Source: Parabacteroides bouchesdurhonensis
Lineage (GTDB): Bacteria; Bacteroidota; Bacteroidia; Bacteroidales; Tannerellaceae
NCBI RefSeq assembly: GCF_900186615.1
Contig: NZ_LT896588.1
Span: 3,480,311-3,544,310, forward strand
Length of the DNA stretch: 64,000 nt
Reading direction: 5' to 3'
Positions 26,106 to 36,347 of the stretch are shown here, in pieces (within the stretch, counting starts at the first letter, position 1; each line of letters opens with the position of its first letter). The notes beneath the pieces are model-generated. The model did not search any database and was not told the DNA's origin. It saw nothing but the letters and a program-made list of their open reading frames with translations. The translations under genes were made by a program, and so were the position numbers.

Positions 26106-29100
26106 TTATTCTGATTTAATCTTAAAGAATATACAATAGGTTACAGGGAGCACAAAGATTGTCAGGATTGTAGAGACAAACAAACCTCCCATAATCGTAG
26201 CAGCCATCCCGGCAAACATAGCGTCGCCAAGCAAAGGAAGCATACCTAATATTGTAGTACCCGAAGCCATTGTTACAGGTACAATACGGGTTTTAGTTGC
26301 CTCAACAACCGCATTTACCGGAGCTAATCCGCTATTCAGTTGGAGGCCTATCTCATCTACAAGCACAATGGCATTTTTAATATTCATACCAATCAATCCT
26401 AATAAACCCAGCATCGCAAAGAAGTCCAACGACTTGCCAAAAACTAACAACCCTAATACAACGCCAATAAAGATCAATGGCAACATGCACATAATCAACA
26501 CTGGCTTTCGATAGAATTTAGGGAACAAGAACAGCAATGTGACATAAATCAAACCAAACATCAATGGAATATTAGCGGCGATTGCCTTATTACCTTTATC
26601 CTGTTCCGACTGCTCACCAAAATATTGTAATTTATATCCGTCGGGCACTTGTACTTCTTTCTGTACTTCCTCCCACAAATGACTGAACGCAGCCATTGTG
26701 TTTGCTCCACGTTTAGGCTCACATTGCATCATCATATAACGCTGGCGGTTATAACGTCTTATTACATTAAATTCATAATCCAATGAGAAATCATCAATTA
26801 CCTGCTCTACCTTAACAGAACGTCCTTTCGCACTATAAACAGGAAGCGTCTTAATATCATTCAGGTTCATCGAATCCCTATCGGCATCTTTCAAAAGGAT
26901 AGGCATAAATACGTCATTCTCTCTGTATTCACCCAAAGGGACGCCATTCGTAGCCGAACGCAAGGAATAAGCCACCTGTTGTCTTGTAATACCCAAGCGC
27001 AATCCTTTCTCTTGTGAATACATAGGTTTCCACACCGGCACTTTATTTCCCCAACTGTTACGAATTTCCATTACCTTATCATACTTGCGGGCTATCGCCT
27101 CTGTCCGTTGCGTTAAAGCAACCAACGTATCTATATTGTCGCCCACAAAACCTATTTCTATTGCTGCATCCGGAACCGGAGACAGAGCAAACAAAGCTGA
27201 ACGGGTCAATATATCCGGATAATTAGCAACCATGTAGTCGTAAAACTTACTTTCTTCGGCCTGAGCATCTTTAGCATTCTTTGTTTCTATCAAAACATTT
27301 GCAAAATTAGGCTTCGGACCAACAGAAGAACTTGCCAGATAATAACGAACCGGTGATCCTCCCAACGTAAACGAATATGATTTGATATTCTCGTTCGATT
27401 TCAGATAGTCTTCAATCTTCAAAACATTCCTTTCCACATCATCAATACCATAGCCTTCCGGGAAAATTAAGTCGGCACGGAAATAAGGCTTATTCATAAT
27501 CGGGAAGAAGCTCTGCGGCATAAGTCCCATTATAACCAATGAAAGGAACAAAGTAGCCACAACAGTAGTCAACGTTATATATCTACGTTTGATTAAACGC
27601 CCTAATACTTTCTCAAACTTATGATACAGTTTAGTATCGTACGGATCTTTGGCTTCTCCCGGTTTGGCCTCTTTCAGTATGAAATTGCCAAATGTCGTTG
27701 TTTGTGTCAAAGCTAATATCCAGCTTAAACCCAGCGACACAGCCAGCACTATAAACAACGGTTTTACAATTTCCGCCACAGATGCAGGTGCCAAATACAT
27801 CGGTAAAAAAGAACATACCGCAATAAATGTAGCACCAAGCAATGCCCACTGAGGTTTAATAGCACCGTCAATCAATGCCTGGTAACGGGGTAATCCCCGC
27901 TTAATACCAATCTGTGCGTTATCCGTTACAACAATTGCATTATCCACCAACATACCCATGGCAATAATGAATGCGGCCAACGATGTACGATTTAGTCCCA
28001 CACCCCAGATAAGCATGATCAGCAACGTTCCTCCTACCGAAAACAATAACGAACTACCCACAAGCATACCTGCCCGCGATCCCATCACCAGAAAGATGAT
28101 CACAATAACGATCAATAATGACTCTATTAAGTTCAGGATAAATCCGTTATTAGCTTCATCCGCAATTTTGTTTTCAGGGTATATGGTTTTCAGCTCCATT
28201 CCTATCGGAAATAACTGCTCCATTTCTTTAAGATGGTCTGATACCAGATTTCCAACGGCTACAACATCATCCTTCGCACCTGTAGCCACACCGATACCAA
28301 TCGCTCGCTTACCATCCACTCTCATCAGGTTGGAAGGAGGATCCATGTATCCGCGTTCTACAATAGCTATATCGCCTAAACGAACCTCACTCCCGTTCTT
28401 CGTTACAATCAACTGGTCACGAATGTCCTGAATATTCTTATAAGTACCTTCAGCACGAACACGAAGTTGATAAGTACCTGTTAGTATTTCACCTGTATTA
28501 ACCAGTAAATTCTGCGTTTGCAACACCTGTTGGATTGCGTTAGGATCAATTCCCAGATTGGCCAGTTTAGGAACAGAGATACGGACATTCACAACCTGCG
28601 TCTGTTCACCATATAAATATACTTTCTGCACACCGGGAATCGGCGTCAATTCTGTTTTTATCTTCTGTGCCCAGTCCCGCATATCATCATAGGTAAATCC
28701 TTCGTCTGCCGTAAGGGCATAATAGATACCAAACACATCACCAAAGTCATCACTCACATTAATAGCCGAAGCTCCACTCGGCAGACGAGGCTGGATATTA
28801 GCGACCTTACGCCGCAACTCATCCCATTTTACCGGCATATAATCCGGTGCCAGCGTAGGCTTTAATTCTATCGAAATTTTGGACATTCCGAAATAAGACT
28901 CAGACTTTATCTGGAAAACATCCGACATGGATTGAATTTCGCGTTCAATCGGTTCTGTTATCAGTTTTTCAACTTCCAAAGGAGTAGCTCCGGGATATTG
29001 CGTAACCAGAACCGCTTGCTTAATTACGAAAGGAGAATCCTCCTTTTTAGGGAGCTTAAAAAAAGAATATATTCCTCCTATAAGCAACACTGCCAAGAAG

Positions 29101-29147
29101 AAATAGATTATCTTTTTATTCTCCAAAGAATATTTTGGTATATTCAT
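26106..29147 (-). CDS. RND efflux pump, non-AcrB subgroup
   Basis: A 1013-residue RND permease with two sets of six membrane helices and two large periplasmic loops. It opens MNIPKYSLENKKIIYFFLAVLLIGG, and FKLPKKEDSPF is typical of a subgroup distinct from AcrB. In the proton-relay helix the sequence is MLVDNAIVVTDN: Asp402 is kept but the second acidic residue is Asn403, unlike the DD pair of the pump at 3215. GLIGMNIKNAIVLVDEI in the second half keeps the partner lysine. It probably exports amphiphilic or lipid-like compounds, which is an inference. The operon has no linked regulator. Confidence 0.93.
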   Translation of the reverse strand: MNIPKYSLENKKIIYFFLAVLLIGGIYSFFKLPKKEDSPFVIKQAVLVTQYPGATPLEVEKLITEPIEREIQSMSDVFQIKSESYFGMSKISIELKPTLAPDYMPVKWDELRRKVANIQPRLPSGASAINVSDDFGDVFGIYYALTADEGFTYDDMRDWAQKIKTELTPIPGVQKVYLYGEQTQVVNVRISVPKLANLGIDPNAIQQVLQTQNLLVNTGEILTGTYQLRVRAEGTYKNIQDIRDQLIVTKNGSEVRLGDIAIVERGYMDPPSNLMRVDGKRAIGIGVATGAKDDVVAVGNLVSDHLKEMEQLFPIGMELKTIYPENKIADEANNGFILNLIESLLIVIVIIFLVMGSRAGMLVGSSLLFSVGGTLLIMLIWGVGLNRTSLAAFIIAMGMLVDNAIVVTDNAQIGIKRGLPRYQALIDGAIKPQWALLGATFIAVCSFLPMYLAPASVAEIVKPLFIVLAVSLGLSWILALTQTTTFGNFILKEAKPGEAKDPYDTKLYHKFEKVLGRLIKRRYITLTTVVATLFLSLVIMGLMPQSFFPIMNKPYFRADLIFPEGYGIDDVERNVLKIEDYLKSNENIKSYSFTLGGSPVRYYLASSSVGPKPNFANVLIETKNAKDAQAEESKFYDYMVANYPDILTRSALFALSPVPDAAIEIGFVGDNIDTLVALTQRTEAIARKYDKVMEIRNSWGNKVPVWKPMYSQEKGLRLGITRQQVAYSLRSATNGVPLGEYRENDVFMPILLKDADRDSMNLNDIKTLPVYSAKGRSVKVEQVIDDFSLDYEFNVIRRYNRQRYMMMQCEPKRGANTMAAFSHLWEEVQKEVQVPDGYKLQYFGEQSEQDKGNKAIAANIPLMFGLIYVTLLFLFPKFYRKPVLIMCMLPLIFIGVVLGLLVFGKSLDFFAMLGLLGLIGMNIKNAIVLVDEIGLQLNSGLAPVNAVVEATKTRIVPVTMASGTTILGMLPLLGDAMFAGMAATIMGGLFVSTILTIFVLPVTYCIFFKIKSE

Positions 29148-29157
29148 TTTCTTCTGC

Positions 29158-30216
29158 TTAATCCGTTAATACTCTTACTTGTTGACCATTCTCCAAGCGG
29201 GTTGCACCTGCTGAAACGACCTGGTCGCCAGCCTTCAATCCGTTGATAACAACAACATTGTCTTTACCTACCAGTTCGGCCTCCACTATTTCGCGACGTT
29301 CAACCGTTTGTGATTGACTATTATATACGAAAACATATTTGCTGTCGCTCTCATCTGCGGCCACTATTGCTGATATAGGAATAAGAACAGCTCCCTGATT
29401 AAAGCTTTCACTTTCAATATGAAGAATGACACGGCAAGAGAATCCGACTGCCACTTTATATTTACTGAGATTAAATTCAGGATCGTCGATATACAAAAAT
29501 ACAGGAACTCCAGAGCCATCAGGCGAAGCTTCCACATATTCCTTTACCTTTGCTTTAAAACGGATGCCTTTATAATTGTCAAACTCTACAAAAATCTGAT
29601 ACGGATTAGAAAAATAGATTACGTTCGTCTCCGGCATTGTATATTGAATCTGTAATTTGTTAGGATTAATCAAACAAACGATACCTTGTCCGGCCTGAAC
29701 CTTCTGATAATTCTCTACGTACTTTTTCTGAATAAATCCATCAAAAGGAGCGCGTAACTTTGTTTGAGATAATTGGTTTTGAGCATATTCAAAGGCAGCT
29801 TTAGCATTTGAATAGGATGCTTCCGTAGATTCATATTCCTGTTTGGATATTGCTTGTTTGGAAAGCAACTTTTCCGCACGGTTCAACTGAGCTTCGGCTG
29901 TTTGGAAAGAAGCTTTCTTTGCTTCATATTCCCATTTAAAATCTTGAGGATCTATCTCTGCCACAACTTGCCCCGTACGAACTTTTTGCCCTTCTTCCAC
30001 GTTCAGCGAAATAAGCGGCCCTGACATCTTAAATGCTAAATCACTGAACTGGTCGGGAGACACAACTCCACTAAAAGACTTTTCCACGACGTTCAGAGAT
30101 GTTACTTCCGTCAACTTTACCGGTCTCGGACCCTGTTCCTTTACCGGTGGTTGGCTACAAGAAACCATCAATGTCACCAATACTAGAAGGGGGATAAAAA
30201 TTCCTTTCATTGCCAT
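29158..30216 (-). CDS. RND efflux periplasmic adaptor lipoprotein (second system)
   Basis: A 352-residue membrane-fusion protein with lipobox LMVSC (Cys20). It has the usual halves of a lipoyl domain (GPLISLNVEEGQKVRTGQVVAEID and LRAPFDGFIQKKYVENYQKV), a short alpha-hairpin between them and a beta-barrel after it. It is the first gene of the second efflux operon, 10 bp before the pump. A second ATG at 30208 is also possible but would shorten the signal only slightly. I found no clear TAnnTTTG box in the 61 bp upstream. Confidence 0.92.
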   Translation of the reverse strand: MAMKGIFIPLLVLVTLMVSCSQPPVKEQGPRPVKLTEVTSLNVVEKSFSGVVSPDQFSDLAFKMSGPLISLNVEEGQKVRTGQVVAEIDPQDFKWEYEAKKASFQTAEAQLNRAEKLLSKQAISKQEYESTEASYSNAKAAFEYAQNQLSQTKLRAPFDGFIQKKYVENYQKVQAGQGIVCLINPNKLQIQYTMPETNVIYFSNPYQIFVEFDNYKGIRFKAKVKEYVEASPDGSGVPVFLYIDDPEFNLSKYKVAVGFSCRVILHIESESFNQGAVLIPISAIVAADESDSKYVFVYNSQSQTVERREIVEAELVGKDNVVVINGLKAGDQVVSAGATRLENGQQVRVLTD

Positions 30217-30277
30217 TTATGTTTTATTGTTTATTATATTCTATAGTACAACATTCTGTTTAAAACGATTGTTGCGA

Positions 30278-31243
30278 TCAAAAAGACCATTGATCCCAAT
30301 CTACCCGTGACTCCATCCGTTTCTCTATATCATCCGGAAGAGAAGGGAAAAAGTCGATACCTGTTACTTTCTCTACACTATCGACAGGTATCGCCATCGA
30401 ACGAAGAGGAGTTTCTTTATAATCCTTATTACTGAAAAGGAACGCAATACCTTCGAGCTTATTATTCCATTTCGTACATATTACTTTATAAAACAATTTC
30501 GGTACTGCAACCCTGTTCTTACCCATACGTTTCAAATCATCTGAAATAACCGGTCCTGTTACAATCAATAAACTACCAGTGTCCATCGCCCAAAGGCGGC
30601 TTTGTTCCTCCAGTTCTTTCCAAATACCTCTATTCAGTCCTGGCTTTTGAGGGCATATATTACTGAAATAAAAAGACTCGCGCATTGCTTTAGCCGACCA
30701 TTTCATATCACCTGCCGGAGCTAGATGTCCCCGGTCATATCCGGTACGCGTATAGTCTTCATTCGTAGCCGAAGCACCTTTCACCAAAGGATCAGGAACA
30801 AATTTATTAGAACGGACCGCCTTTTTGCTTTTTGCCTCCTCAGCAGTAAGTTCGTAAGCTACCCAATTAGCTATACGGTAATCCGAATTATAGGAAACAG
30901 TATATCCCTCATGTTTGATAACTTGCTCCGCTCGCTTTGTCCGCAAACGGGGAATCTCAGCATTGGCAGGAATTTTAAATGAAGTTACGGAAGCTGCGGT
31001 TTGCTTTTGAGTCTGTTTTTGAGTTTGCTTTTGAGATGGAACGACAACTACCTCCGACTGTTTCGGGGAAGAAGTTTCCTGCTGCTTTATCGGGAAAAGA
31101 TAGTTATAAGAATATAAGAATATTAGTGCGCAAACCACAATAACACTCACCCAAATAAGTAAGTGTTTCAACGAAGATACAAATAAAGATGTTTTATGTC
31201 CTTTCTTTCTCCGTTTACGGGAAGAAGTTTTTCTTTTTGCCAT
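30278..31243 (-). CDS. Membrane-anchored DNA/RNA non-specific endonuclease (NUC1 family)
   Basis: A 321-residue beta-beta-alpha-metal nuclease. A basic N-terminus (AKRKTSSRKRRKKG) and one membrane helix (about residues 25-47) are followed by a Gln/Thr/Lys linker with a short repeat (KQTQKQTQKQT), then the catalytic domain with DRGHLAP (general base His173) and the metal-binding Asn in CPQKPGLNRGIW. It should cut DNA and RNA in the periplasm, for example to degrade incoming DNA or to feed on nucleotides. No cognate inhibitor gene is next to it. It has its own -7 box (31272-31279). Confidence 0.9.
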   Translation of the reverse strand: MAKRKTSSRKRRKKGHKTSLFVSSLKHLLIWVSVIVVCALIFLYSYNYLFPIKQQETSSPKQSEVVVVPSQKQTQKQTQKQTAASVTSFKIPANAEIPRLRTKRAEQVIKHEGYTVSYNSDYRIANWVAYELTAEEAKSKKAVRSNKFVPDPLVKGASATNEDYTRTGYDRGHLAPAGDMKWSAKAMRESFYFSNICPQKPGLNRGIWKELEEQSRLWAMDTGSLLIVTGPVISDDLKRMGKNRVAVPKLFYKVICTKWNNKLEGIAFLFSNKDYKETPLRSMAIPVDSVEKVTGIDFFPSLPDDIEKRMESRVDWDQWSF

Positions 31244-31271
31244 TCAACTATTTACCACTAATAGACGTGTG

Positions 31272-31279
31272 CAAAAATA
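31272..31279 (-). promoter_or_regulatory. -7 box for the endonuclease gene
   Basis: TATTTTTG on the minus strand, 29 bp before the start codon; matches TAnnTTTG. Confidence 0.4.
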
Positions 31280-31401
31280 GATAAACGAAAAGAGCTGTGC
31301 AATATATTACACAAAATGTATTGGTTTGGATTATTATAAAACGTGTCCGCTTTATGATAAAAAGTAGCTATTATCTATTCATTTTCAAAGTTTACAGAGC
31401 G

Positions 31402-31439
31402 ATTGTTGCCGCTTTTCTACTGACAAAAGCGGTAACAAT
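31402..31439 (-). terminator. Hairpin at the end of the rhamnose operon
   Basis: ATTGTTGCCGCTTTT (31402-31416) pairs with 31425-31439 with one G-U type mismatch, loop 8 nt. It lies 3 bp past the stop of the last rhamnosidase gene. The T-run on the minus strand is weak, so it may also protect the 3' end. Confidence 0.65.
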
Positions 31440-31442
31440 TAT

Positions 31443-33641
31443 CTATAATGTATGAATACCGGCTTGAAGCTGTATTGCCTTTTTGCCGGGAAGTAACACC
31501 TCGACAGAAGTCTCTTCCGGTACTTCAACCACAAGAGACAACGATTTCCCTTTTCTTTGGATATTCACCTTGATGTCACCATAATGTGTGGGGACAACAG
31601 CCTTCGCTTCCCACAGCGAACCGAGTTTTGGTTCAATCTTAAATGTGCGAAAGCCCGGAGATGTAGGTTCTATGCCACATACTTTTTGACTAAGGAGAGT
31701 GAGAGGTCCTCCGCTCCACGCATGATTGATAGTGCCTCCTCCAAAGCCATCAGAACCAACTCTCCATCCCTCAAACAGGGTAGAATACGGATAACTCATC
31801 ATCTTCTTATACCTCGTCTTCATCCGATTCAATGCAAACTCAGGCTGATCCATCATAAACAGCGCTTCAAGAACGTATTTCTCCATATACGGACTGGCAT
31901 GATACTCCTTTTCAAGGACTTTCAGCAAAGGCTTGTATTTATCGGCAGAGGCAAGCCCGGATACAACCGCCATCGCTTGCGAACGGTCGTCGGTAGCACC
32001 TTTATAGCCGGGAGAGCGATATTCCGCACCTGTCCAATACTTCGTATTAAAACACTTCTCGATACTGTACATCATGCGCCCTATTTCTTCGGCATCACCA
32101 ACTTTACCCAACTGCAAAGCAAATGCTTTCTCCGCTTTCAGAGCCAGATAATACCAACAGTTTGTAAGCACACCCATGTCGATATTCTCGCCCCAATCAC
32201 CCCAACTCCATCCGCCGTTGCGTTCTATTGGCAACCCATTGGCATCCGTTTGCCATACTTCGTGCAGATAGCGATGCAAACGGTCGTATATAACCGGCAC
32301 AAAACTGCTATCGCCACTGTAATAGTATTGCGTATGAAATCCATACCAACCTACAGAAGCCAACATCTGCAAAGGCAATTCTCTATCCCAATTGCCGGCA
32401 GGAACAGGCGCGAACAGAACCCCGTCCTCCTTCTGCCAGTTCATCAATTCATATATACCTTTCAAGGCCAACTTCTGTCCGCTGGGGGAAAGCGCATAAA
32501 ACGTTTCGCCAAGCTCATTCACTTCGTCACCCCACCATTGGGCACGCTCACGGTCGGGGCAATCCATATAGCTGTCACGCATGGTTATGTATAGAGTACG
32601 GGCACTACGTTTCCAGAGTTCGTTAAGGAAGTCGTCGTTGCAGTGGAAAAGCCCGGCAATGTCGGCATCATAGCCTGTTTCACGATACTTCACCTCCATC
32701 ACCTCCACCCCTTCGGGTACGATATAGCGTACTTCGTGTCCATTCATCCATCCCAGGCTCTCATATTCCTGCACGCCGTCAGTGGTAATGTATTCGGCAC
32801 GCACGTTATTCTCCGTTCCTCCCGTATAGTTATCGGTAATGATCCGGATCATTTTGCCCGCATCCGCATTCACCCGTAAATAAGGAGTTACCTGCGCATT
32901 ATAAGGAAGACGGCAAAACAACGTATCCCCATCCGCCGAGCAGCGAACATCCGGATAAGGCAGCAACCCGCTATTCTTCCACTGCGGGATAGGGCGCTCC
33001 ACCAGGCTGCCCATTGTCTCCCAAGCGCCAAGCACTACTTGTGCCGCCGGTAGCGAGCCCTCGAAGCTCTTCCTGTTCCAGTCCTTCATCATCAGTCGTG
33101 CGTCAAAGCGGATATTACTTTCCGGCAAGCGATAATTCGGATGCGGAGCTTCCGTATTCTGATACGCATCATAAAGAGTACACTGCCACGTATCATCCGA
33201 AAGCAAACGGACGCCATCGCCTACCGCTTCAAACAACAATCCCGCCTTTCCGCTATTGGTATGGCTGAACCCGTCTTTCCCGAAGTGCCATAACAAAACG
33301 GCTATCGTATTCTCCCCTTGCGCAAGATAAGGAGCTATATCCACCACATCATAATAGGTAGCATGAGGAGCCGGCCCGCGTTTAAGGCCGCCCTCGAAAA
33401 CTACCAACTCATCATTGATCCATAGCCAGTACTTGGAATCTACGGCAATCCTCGCACTGAGAACGGGCGGCACTTCACCTACCGTAAACGATTTACGGTA
33501 AGCAAGCCAGGTATTGCTGGCACTCTGGCATTTCTCGGTACTGATCCATTGCGCCTGCCATTTTCCGGAAACACCGGATGCTCCGGCCGAAATGGAAAGA
33601 CCGGCGGCCAGCATCAGTAAATATTGTTTCAGCTTATTCAT
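31443..33641 (-). CDS. GH78-type alpha-L-rhamnosidase (732 aa)
   Basis: A secreted glycosidase with an SPI-like signal (LAAGLSISAGASG). A jelly-roll carbohydrate-binding region with RIAVDSKYWLWINDELV and NTIAVLLWHFGKDG precedes the catalytic (alpha/alpha)6 barrel. The GH78 signature DCPDRERAQWWGD is at residues 360-372, with the proposed acid/metal residues Asp360, Glu365 and Asp372. A C-terminal sandwich follows PTSPGFRTFKIEPKLG. It should hydrolyse terminal alpha-L-rhamnose from plant or microbial glycans. It is the last gene of the operon, 35 bp after the second rhamnosidase. Confidence 0.9.
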   Translation of the reverse strand: MNKLKQYLLMLAAGLSISAGASGVSGKWQAQWISTEKCQSASNTWLAYRKSFTVGEVPPVLSARIAVDSKYWLWINDELVVFEGGLKRGPAPHATYYDVVDIAPYLAQGENTIAVLLWHFGKDGFSHTNSGKAGLLFEAVGDGVRLLSDDTWQCTLYDAYQNTEAPHPNYRLPESNIRFDARLMMKDWNRKSFEGSLPAAQVVLGAWETMGSLVERPIPQWKNSGLLPYPDVRCSADGDTLFCRLPYNAQVTPYLRVNADAGKMIRIITDNYTGGTENNVRAEYITTDGVQEYESLGWMNGHEVRYIVPEGVEVMEVKYRETGYDADIAGLFHCNDDFLNELWKRSARTLYITMRDSYMDCPDRERAQWWGDEVNELGETFYALSPSGQKLALKGIYELMNWQKEDGVLFAPVPAGNWDRELPLQMLASVGWYGFHTQYYYSGDSSFVPVIYDRLHRYLHEVWQTDANGLPIERNGGWSWGDWGENIDMGVLTNCWYYLALKAEKAFALQLGKVGDAEEIGRMMYSIEKCFNTKYWTGAEYRSPGYKGATDDRSQAMAVVSGLASADKYKPLLKVLEKEYHASPYMEKYVLEALFMMDQPEFALNRMKTRYKKMMSYPYSTLFEGWRVGSDGFGGGTINHAWSGGPLTLLSQKVCGIEPTSPGFRTFKIEPKLGSLWEAKAVVPTHYGDIKVNIQRKGKSLSLVVEVPEETSVEVLLPGKKAIQLQAGIHTL

Positions 33642-33676
33642 AACCCTGTTTTTATAAGTTCATTTCACCAACCGTA

Positions 33677-36310
33677 TTACCGCGAGTATTGCAATATATG
33701 CGTACCGCCTTGCAATACATCCGTGCTATTTCCTACGCGAACTTCGGCCGTACAGCCTGACGGCACGGTAACAGTCAGCGTAACCAGGCTTCCTTCGGTA
33801 CGCCATTCGCTCGTAATCAAACCGCGCACGGAATGATAGCTTCCTTTCACCCAGTCCAGATCATTCACAAAATGAGGAGTGATAAGTATACGGTTGAACC
33901 CCGGAGCAGACGGGTCGTAATTGATTCCGGCCAAAGCATTCATCATCCAGGCAGAGACATCTCCAAGGAACACATGGTTCAGCGAGGCGTCGGCAAACTT
34001 GTCATTCATAGTCCACGTCTCCGGCAAAGTAGTATATCCTTTCTTCTCTATCCAGTATCCCCACGATGGGGCATCGGTTTTCAGCAACATCTTCATAGCG
34101 TCCTCCACATATCCATAGCGGGTAAGCATAGCCGGGACGGTCTTGCTGCCCAACAAGCCGAAGTCTAGGAAGTGATCGTTGACCGCTACTTTGTCACGCA
34201 AAACTTTAGCCACCAACGCCTCTTTCCCTTCCGGCACAAAGCCCAGATACAGGGCAACACCCTGGGCAGCCTGCGTTCCACCCGCATATTCTCCGGTTTC
34301 GGCATTGAAGAACTTCTTGTTAATGATCCCTTTCAGCACCTCCGCCTTCTTTTGGTAAGGCGAAGCGTCTTTACCCGTCAATCCGGCAAAGTGTGCCATC
34401 AAGACGTTATCCAGGTAATAGTAAGCCGTAGAGGTATACTCCGTGTTGGTCTGCGTTTTCCAGAACACCCAGTCGCCAATGCCGTTGCTGAGAGTTCCGT
34501 CCGGCGTCTCCTTCGTCTTCAGATACTCCAGATAGCGTTCCATGGAAGGATATAATTGCTGGATACTACGGGTTGTTCCATAGTAATTATACAGAGCCTG
34601 GGGGATGATAAACAGGGCAGCGTCCCAAACCGGACCAGGCCAGTCACCATATCCCCAACTGCTGGAAGGGATGATACCGGAGATGTCGCCTATACCGTCG
34701 CGCTGGTTGTCGATAAAGTCGTTCATCCACTTCTCGTAGACGGTGATTCCGTCAAATCCCAGCAAGGCAAGGTCTATGGCAGCATGGGCGTCCGCAGTCC
34801 ACCCGTTCTTCTCGCGTTGCGGACAGTCGGTAGGAATACTGTGCAGATTGTTCACATAAGCCAGCATCGTAGCGTCCCACAGCTTATTCAGCATCGGGTT
34901 GGAGCACCGGAAAGTACCTACCGGAGTGACGTTGGTGTGTATCTGCAATGCCGTGAGGCTTTCGGTGGTGAGTGTAACCGGTTTGCTGCTCTCCACCTCC
35001 ACGTATTGGAAACCGTGGTAAGAGAAAGATGGTGTGTACACCTCGCCGTCGGGGTCGCCGCTGAGGGTATAGACATCGGTCTGGAATATCTCGTAAGGCT
35101 TGACGGGATGATAATAAATGTTGATGTTACCCTGTTCCAGCCGGCCGTCTTCCCGCAGAATCTCGCCATGCTTCATGGTGATGCGGGTTCCGCGTTCGCC
35201 CTTTACGTTGAGGCGGCAGAGGCCGGTCATATTTTTGTCGAACGAGAAGACATAGAGCTTGCTGCCGAAGGATTTCATATTGACAGGGCTAAGCTCGGCA
35301 GTAACCTGGATGGGAGGCATTTGCTGGGCCACTACGAGCGGAGCCGGAGAAGTGGTGAGTTTGGCAGGCTGCCAACCGCTGTCGTCGAATCCGGCTTCTT
35401 TCCAGCCCTTTGCCTCCAACGTAGCGTCAAACATGTCTCCACTGTAGATGTCGTTGTAGGTATAAGGCCCGGTAGCCGTGCGCCAGGAGTTGTCGGTAAC
35501 GACAGATTCTACAGAGCCATCGGCATAGGTGATCCGCAGTTCGCAGCTCATCCGCGGACGGTCGCGCCAGCGTGCCTTCTCAAAGTCCCACACAGCAACG
35601 GACTGCACGTTGTACCAGCCGTTGCCCAGCACGGCGCCAAGGGCATTATCTCCGTCACGCAGCAAACCGGTTACGTCGTGCGTCACATACAGGATGCGTT
35701 TATCGAAGTGAGTATATCCGGGGTCCAGATAATTGCGGCCTACCCGGCTGCCGTTTACAAACAGTTCATGGTATCCGGCGGAGGCTACGTAGAGGCGTGC
35801 CTGCCGGACGTTCTTCTTCACGCTGAAAGTCTTGCGGAACAGAGGCGCAGGTTCAAACTCCTTGTCGTGATTGTCGGTTATCCACGTAGCCGGATGATTG
35901 GCAGTCTGCATATATCCCGTCTCAAAGGTAGCCACGTCGGAGGTTTTGCACCGGTGGCCGCCGGCATCCCATACGGTAACCGTCCAGTAGTAACGGGTAA
36001 AGGGCGTCAGGGCGAGTTTATCGGCGCAGGAAGGAAGGCCCTCGTCCATTCCGTTTTGCACAACGAGCTTCACGGGGTCTTGCCGCATATCGGGCGAGGT
36101 AGAGACCGTTACTTCGGCACGCGAGGGCATAAAGCCTTCTTCATTGCCGTCATATTCCCACGTAAAGCGGGGCGAATCGGTGTCCAGCCCGATGGGTTCT
36201 GTAAGATATTCGGTACGCAGGTTTACCGGAACGGTCTGTTCGTTCGGCCCTTTACAGGCTGTCAGCAACAAGGCTGTCAGCACGGACGCATAAATCAAGT
36301 ATCGCTTCAT
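33677..36310 (-). CDS. GH78 alpha-L-rhamnosidase lipoprotein (877 aa)
   Basis: A full-length multi-domain GH78 enzyme with lipobox LTAC (Cys19). The order is an N-terminal fibronectin-like region (PRFTWEYDGN), the alpha-L-rhamnosidase N domain (ARLYVASAGYHELFVNGSRVG), a concanavalin-like domain, the six-hairpin catalytic barrel with TDCPQREKNGWTADAH (Asp495, Glu500, Asp507) and the C-terminal domain. The predicted location is the outer-membrane or periplasmic face, freeing rhamnose for RhaT. The DNA is much GC-richer than the flanks, and a 594-codon antisense open frame exists only because of this composition. The 141-bp gap upstream is filled by a repeat array. Confidence 0.95.
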   Translation of the reverse strand: MKRYLIYASVLTALLLTACKGPNEQTVPVNLRTEYLTEPIGLDTDSPRFTWEYDGNEEGFMPSRAEVTVSTSPDMRQDPVKLVVQNGMDEGLPSCADKLALTPFTRYYWTVTVWDAGGHRCKTSDVATFETGYMQTANHPATWITDNHDKEFEPAPLFRKTFSVKKNVRQARLYVASAGYHELFVNGSRVGRNYLDPGYTHFDKRILYVTHDVTGLLRDGDNALGAVLGNGWYNVQSVAVWDFEKARWRDRPRMSCELRITYADGSVESVVTDNSWRTATGPYTYNDIYSGDMFDATLEAKGWKEAGFDDSGWQPAKLTTSPAPLVVAQQMPPIQVTAELSPVNMKSFGSKLYVFSFDKNMTGLCRLNVKGERGTRITMKHGEILREDGRLEQGNINIYYHPVKPYEIFQTDVYTLSGDPDGEVYTPSFSYHGFQYVEVESSKPVTLTTESLTALQIHTNVTPVGTFRCSNPMLNKLWDATMLAYVNNLHSIPTDCPQREKNGWTADAHAAIDLALLGFDGITVYEKWMNDFIDNQRDGIGDISGIIPSSSWGYGDWPGPVWDAALFIIPQALYNYYGTTRSIQQLYPSMERYLEYLKTKETPDGTLSNGIGDWVFWKTQTNTEYTSTAYYYLDNVLMAHFAGLTGKDASPYQKKAEVLKGIINKKFFNAETGEYAGGTQAAQGVALYLGFVPEGKEALVAKVLRDKVAVNDHFLDFGLLGSKTVPAMLTRYGYVEDAMKMLLKTDAPSWGYWIEKKGYTTLPETWTMNDKFADASLNHVFLGDVSAWMMNALAGINYDPSAPGFNRILITPHFVNDLDWVKGSYHSVRGLITSEWRTEGSLVTLTVTVPSGCTAEVRVGNSTDVLQGGTHILQYSR

Positions 36311-36347
36311 ATTATAGTGTTATTTAATGGTTTATTTTGATGTATTT

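Noticed and set aside
31557-32594. A 345-codon open frame on the plus strand
   Set aside because: It is a shadow of the 732-residue rhamnosidase, with no recognisable motif, start signal or promoter.
34556-36340. A 594-codon open frame on the plus strand
   Set aside because: It is antisense to the 877-residue rhamnosidase, which has a lipobox and all GH78 motifs. High GC removes stop codons on the opposite strand; the antisense product shows no domain.
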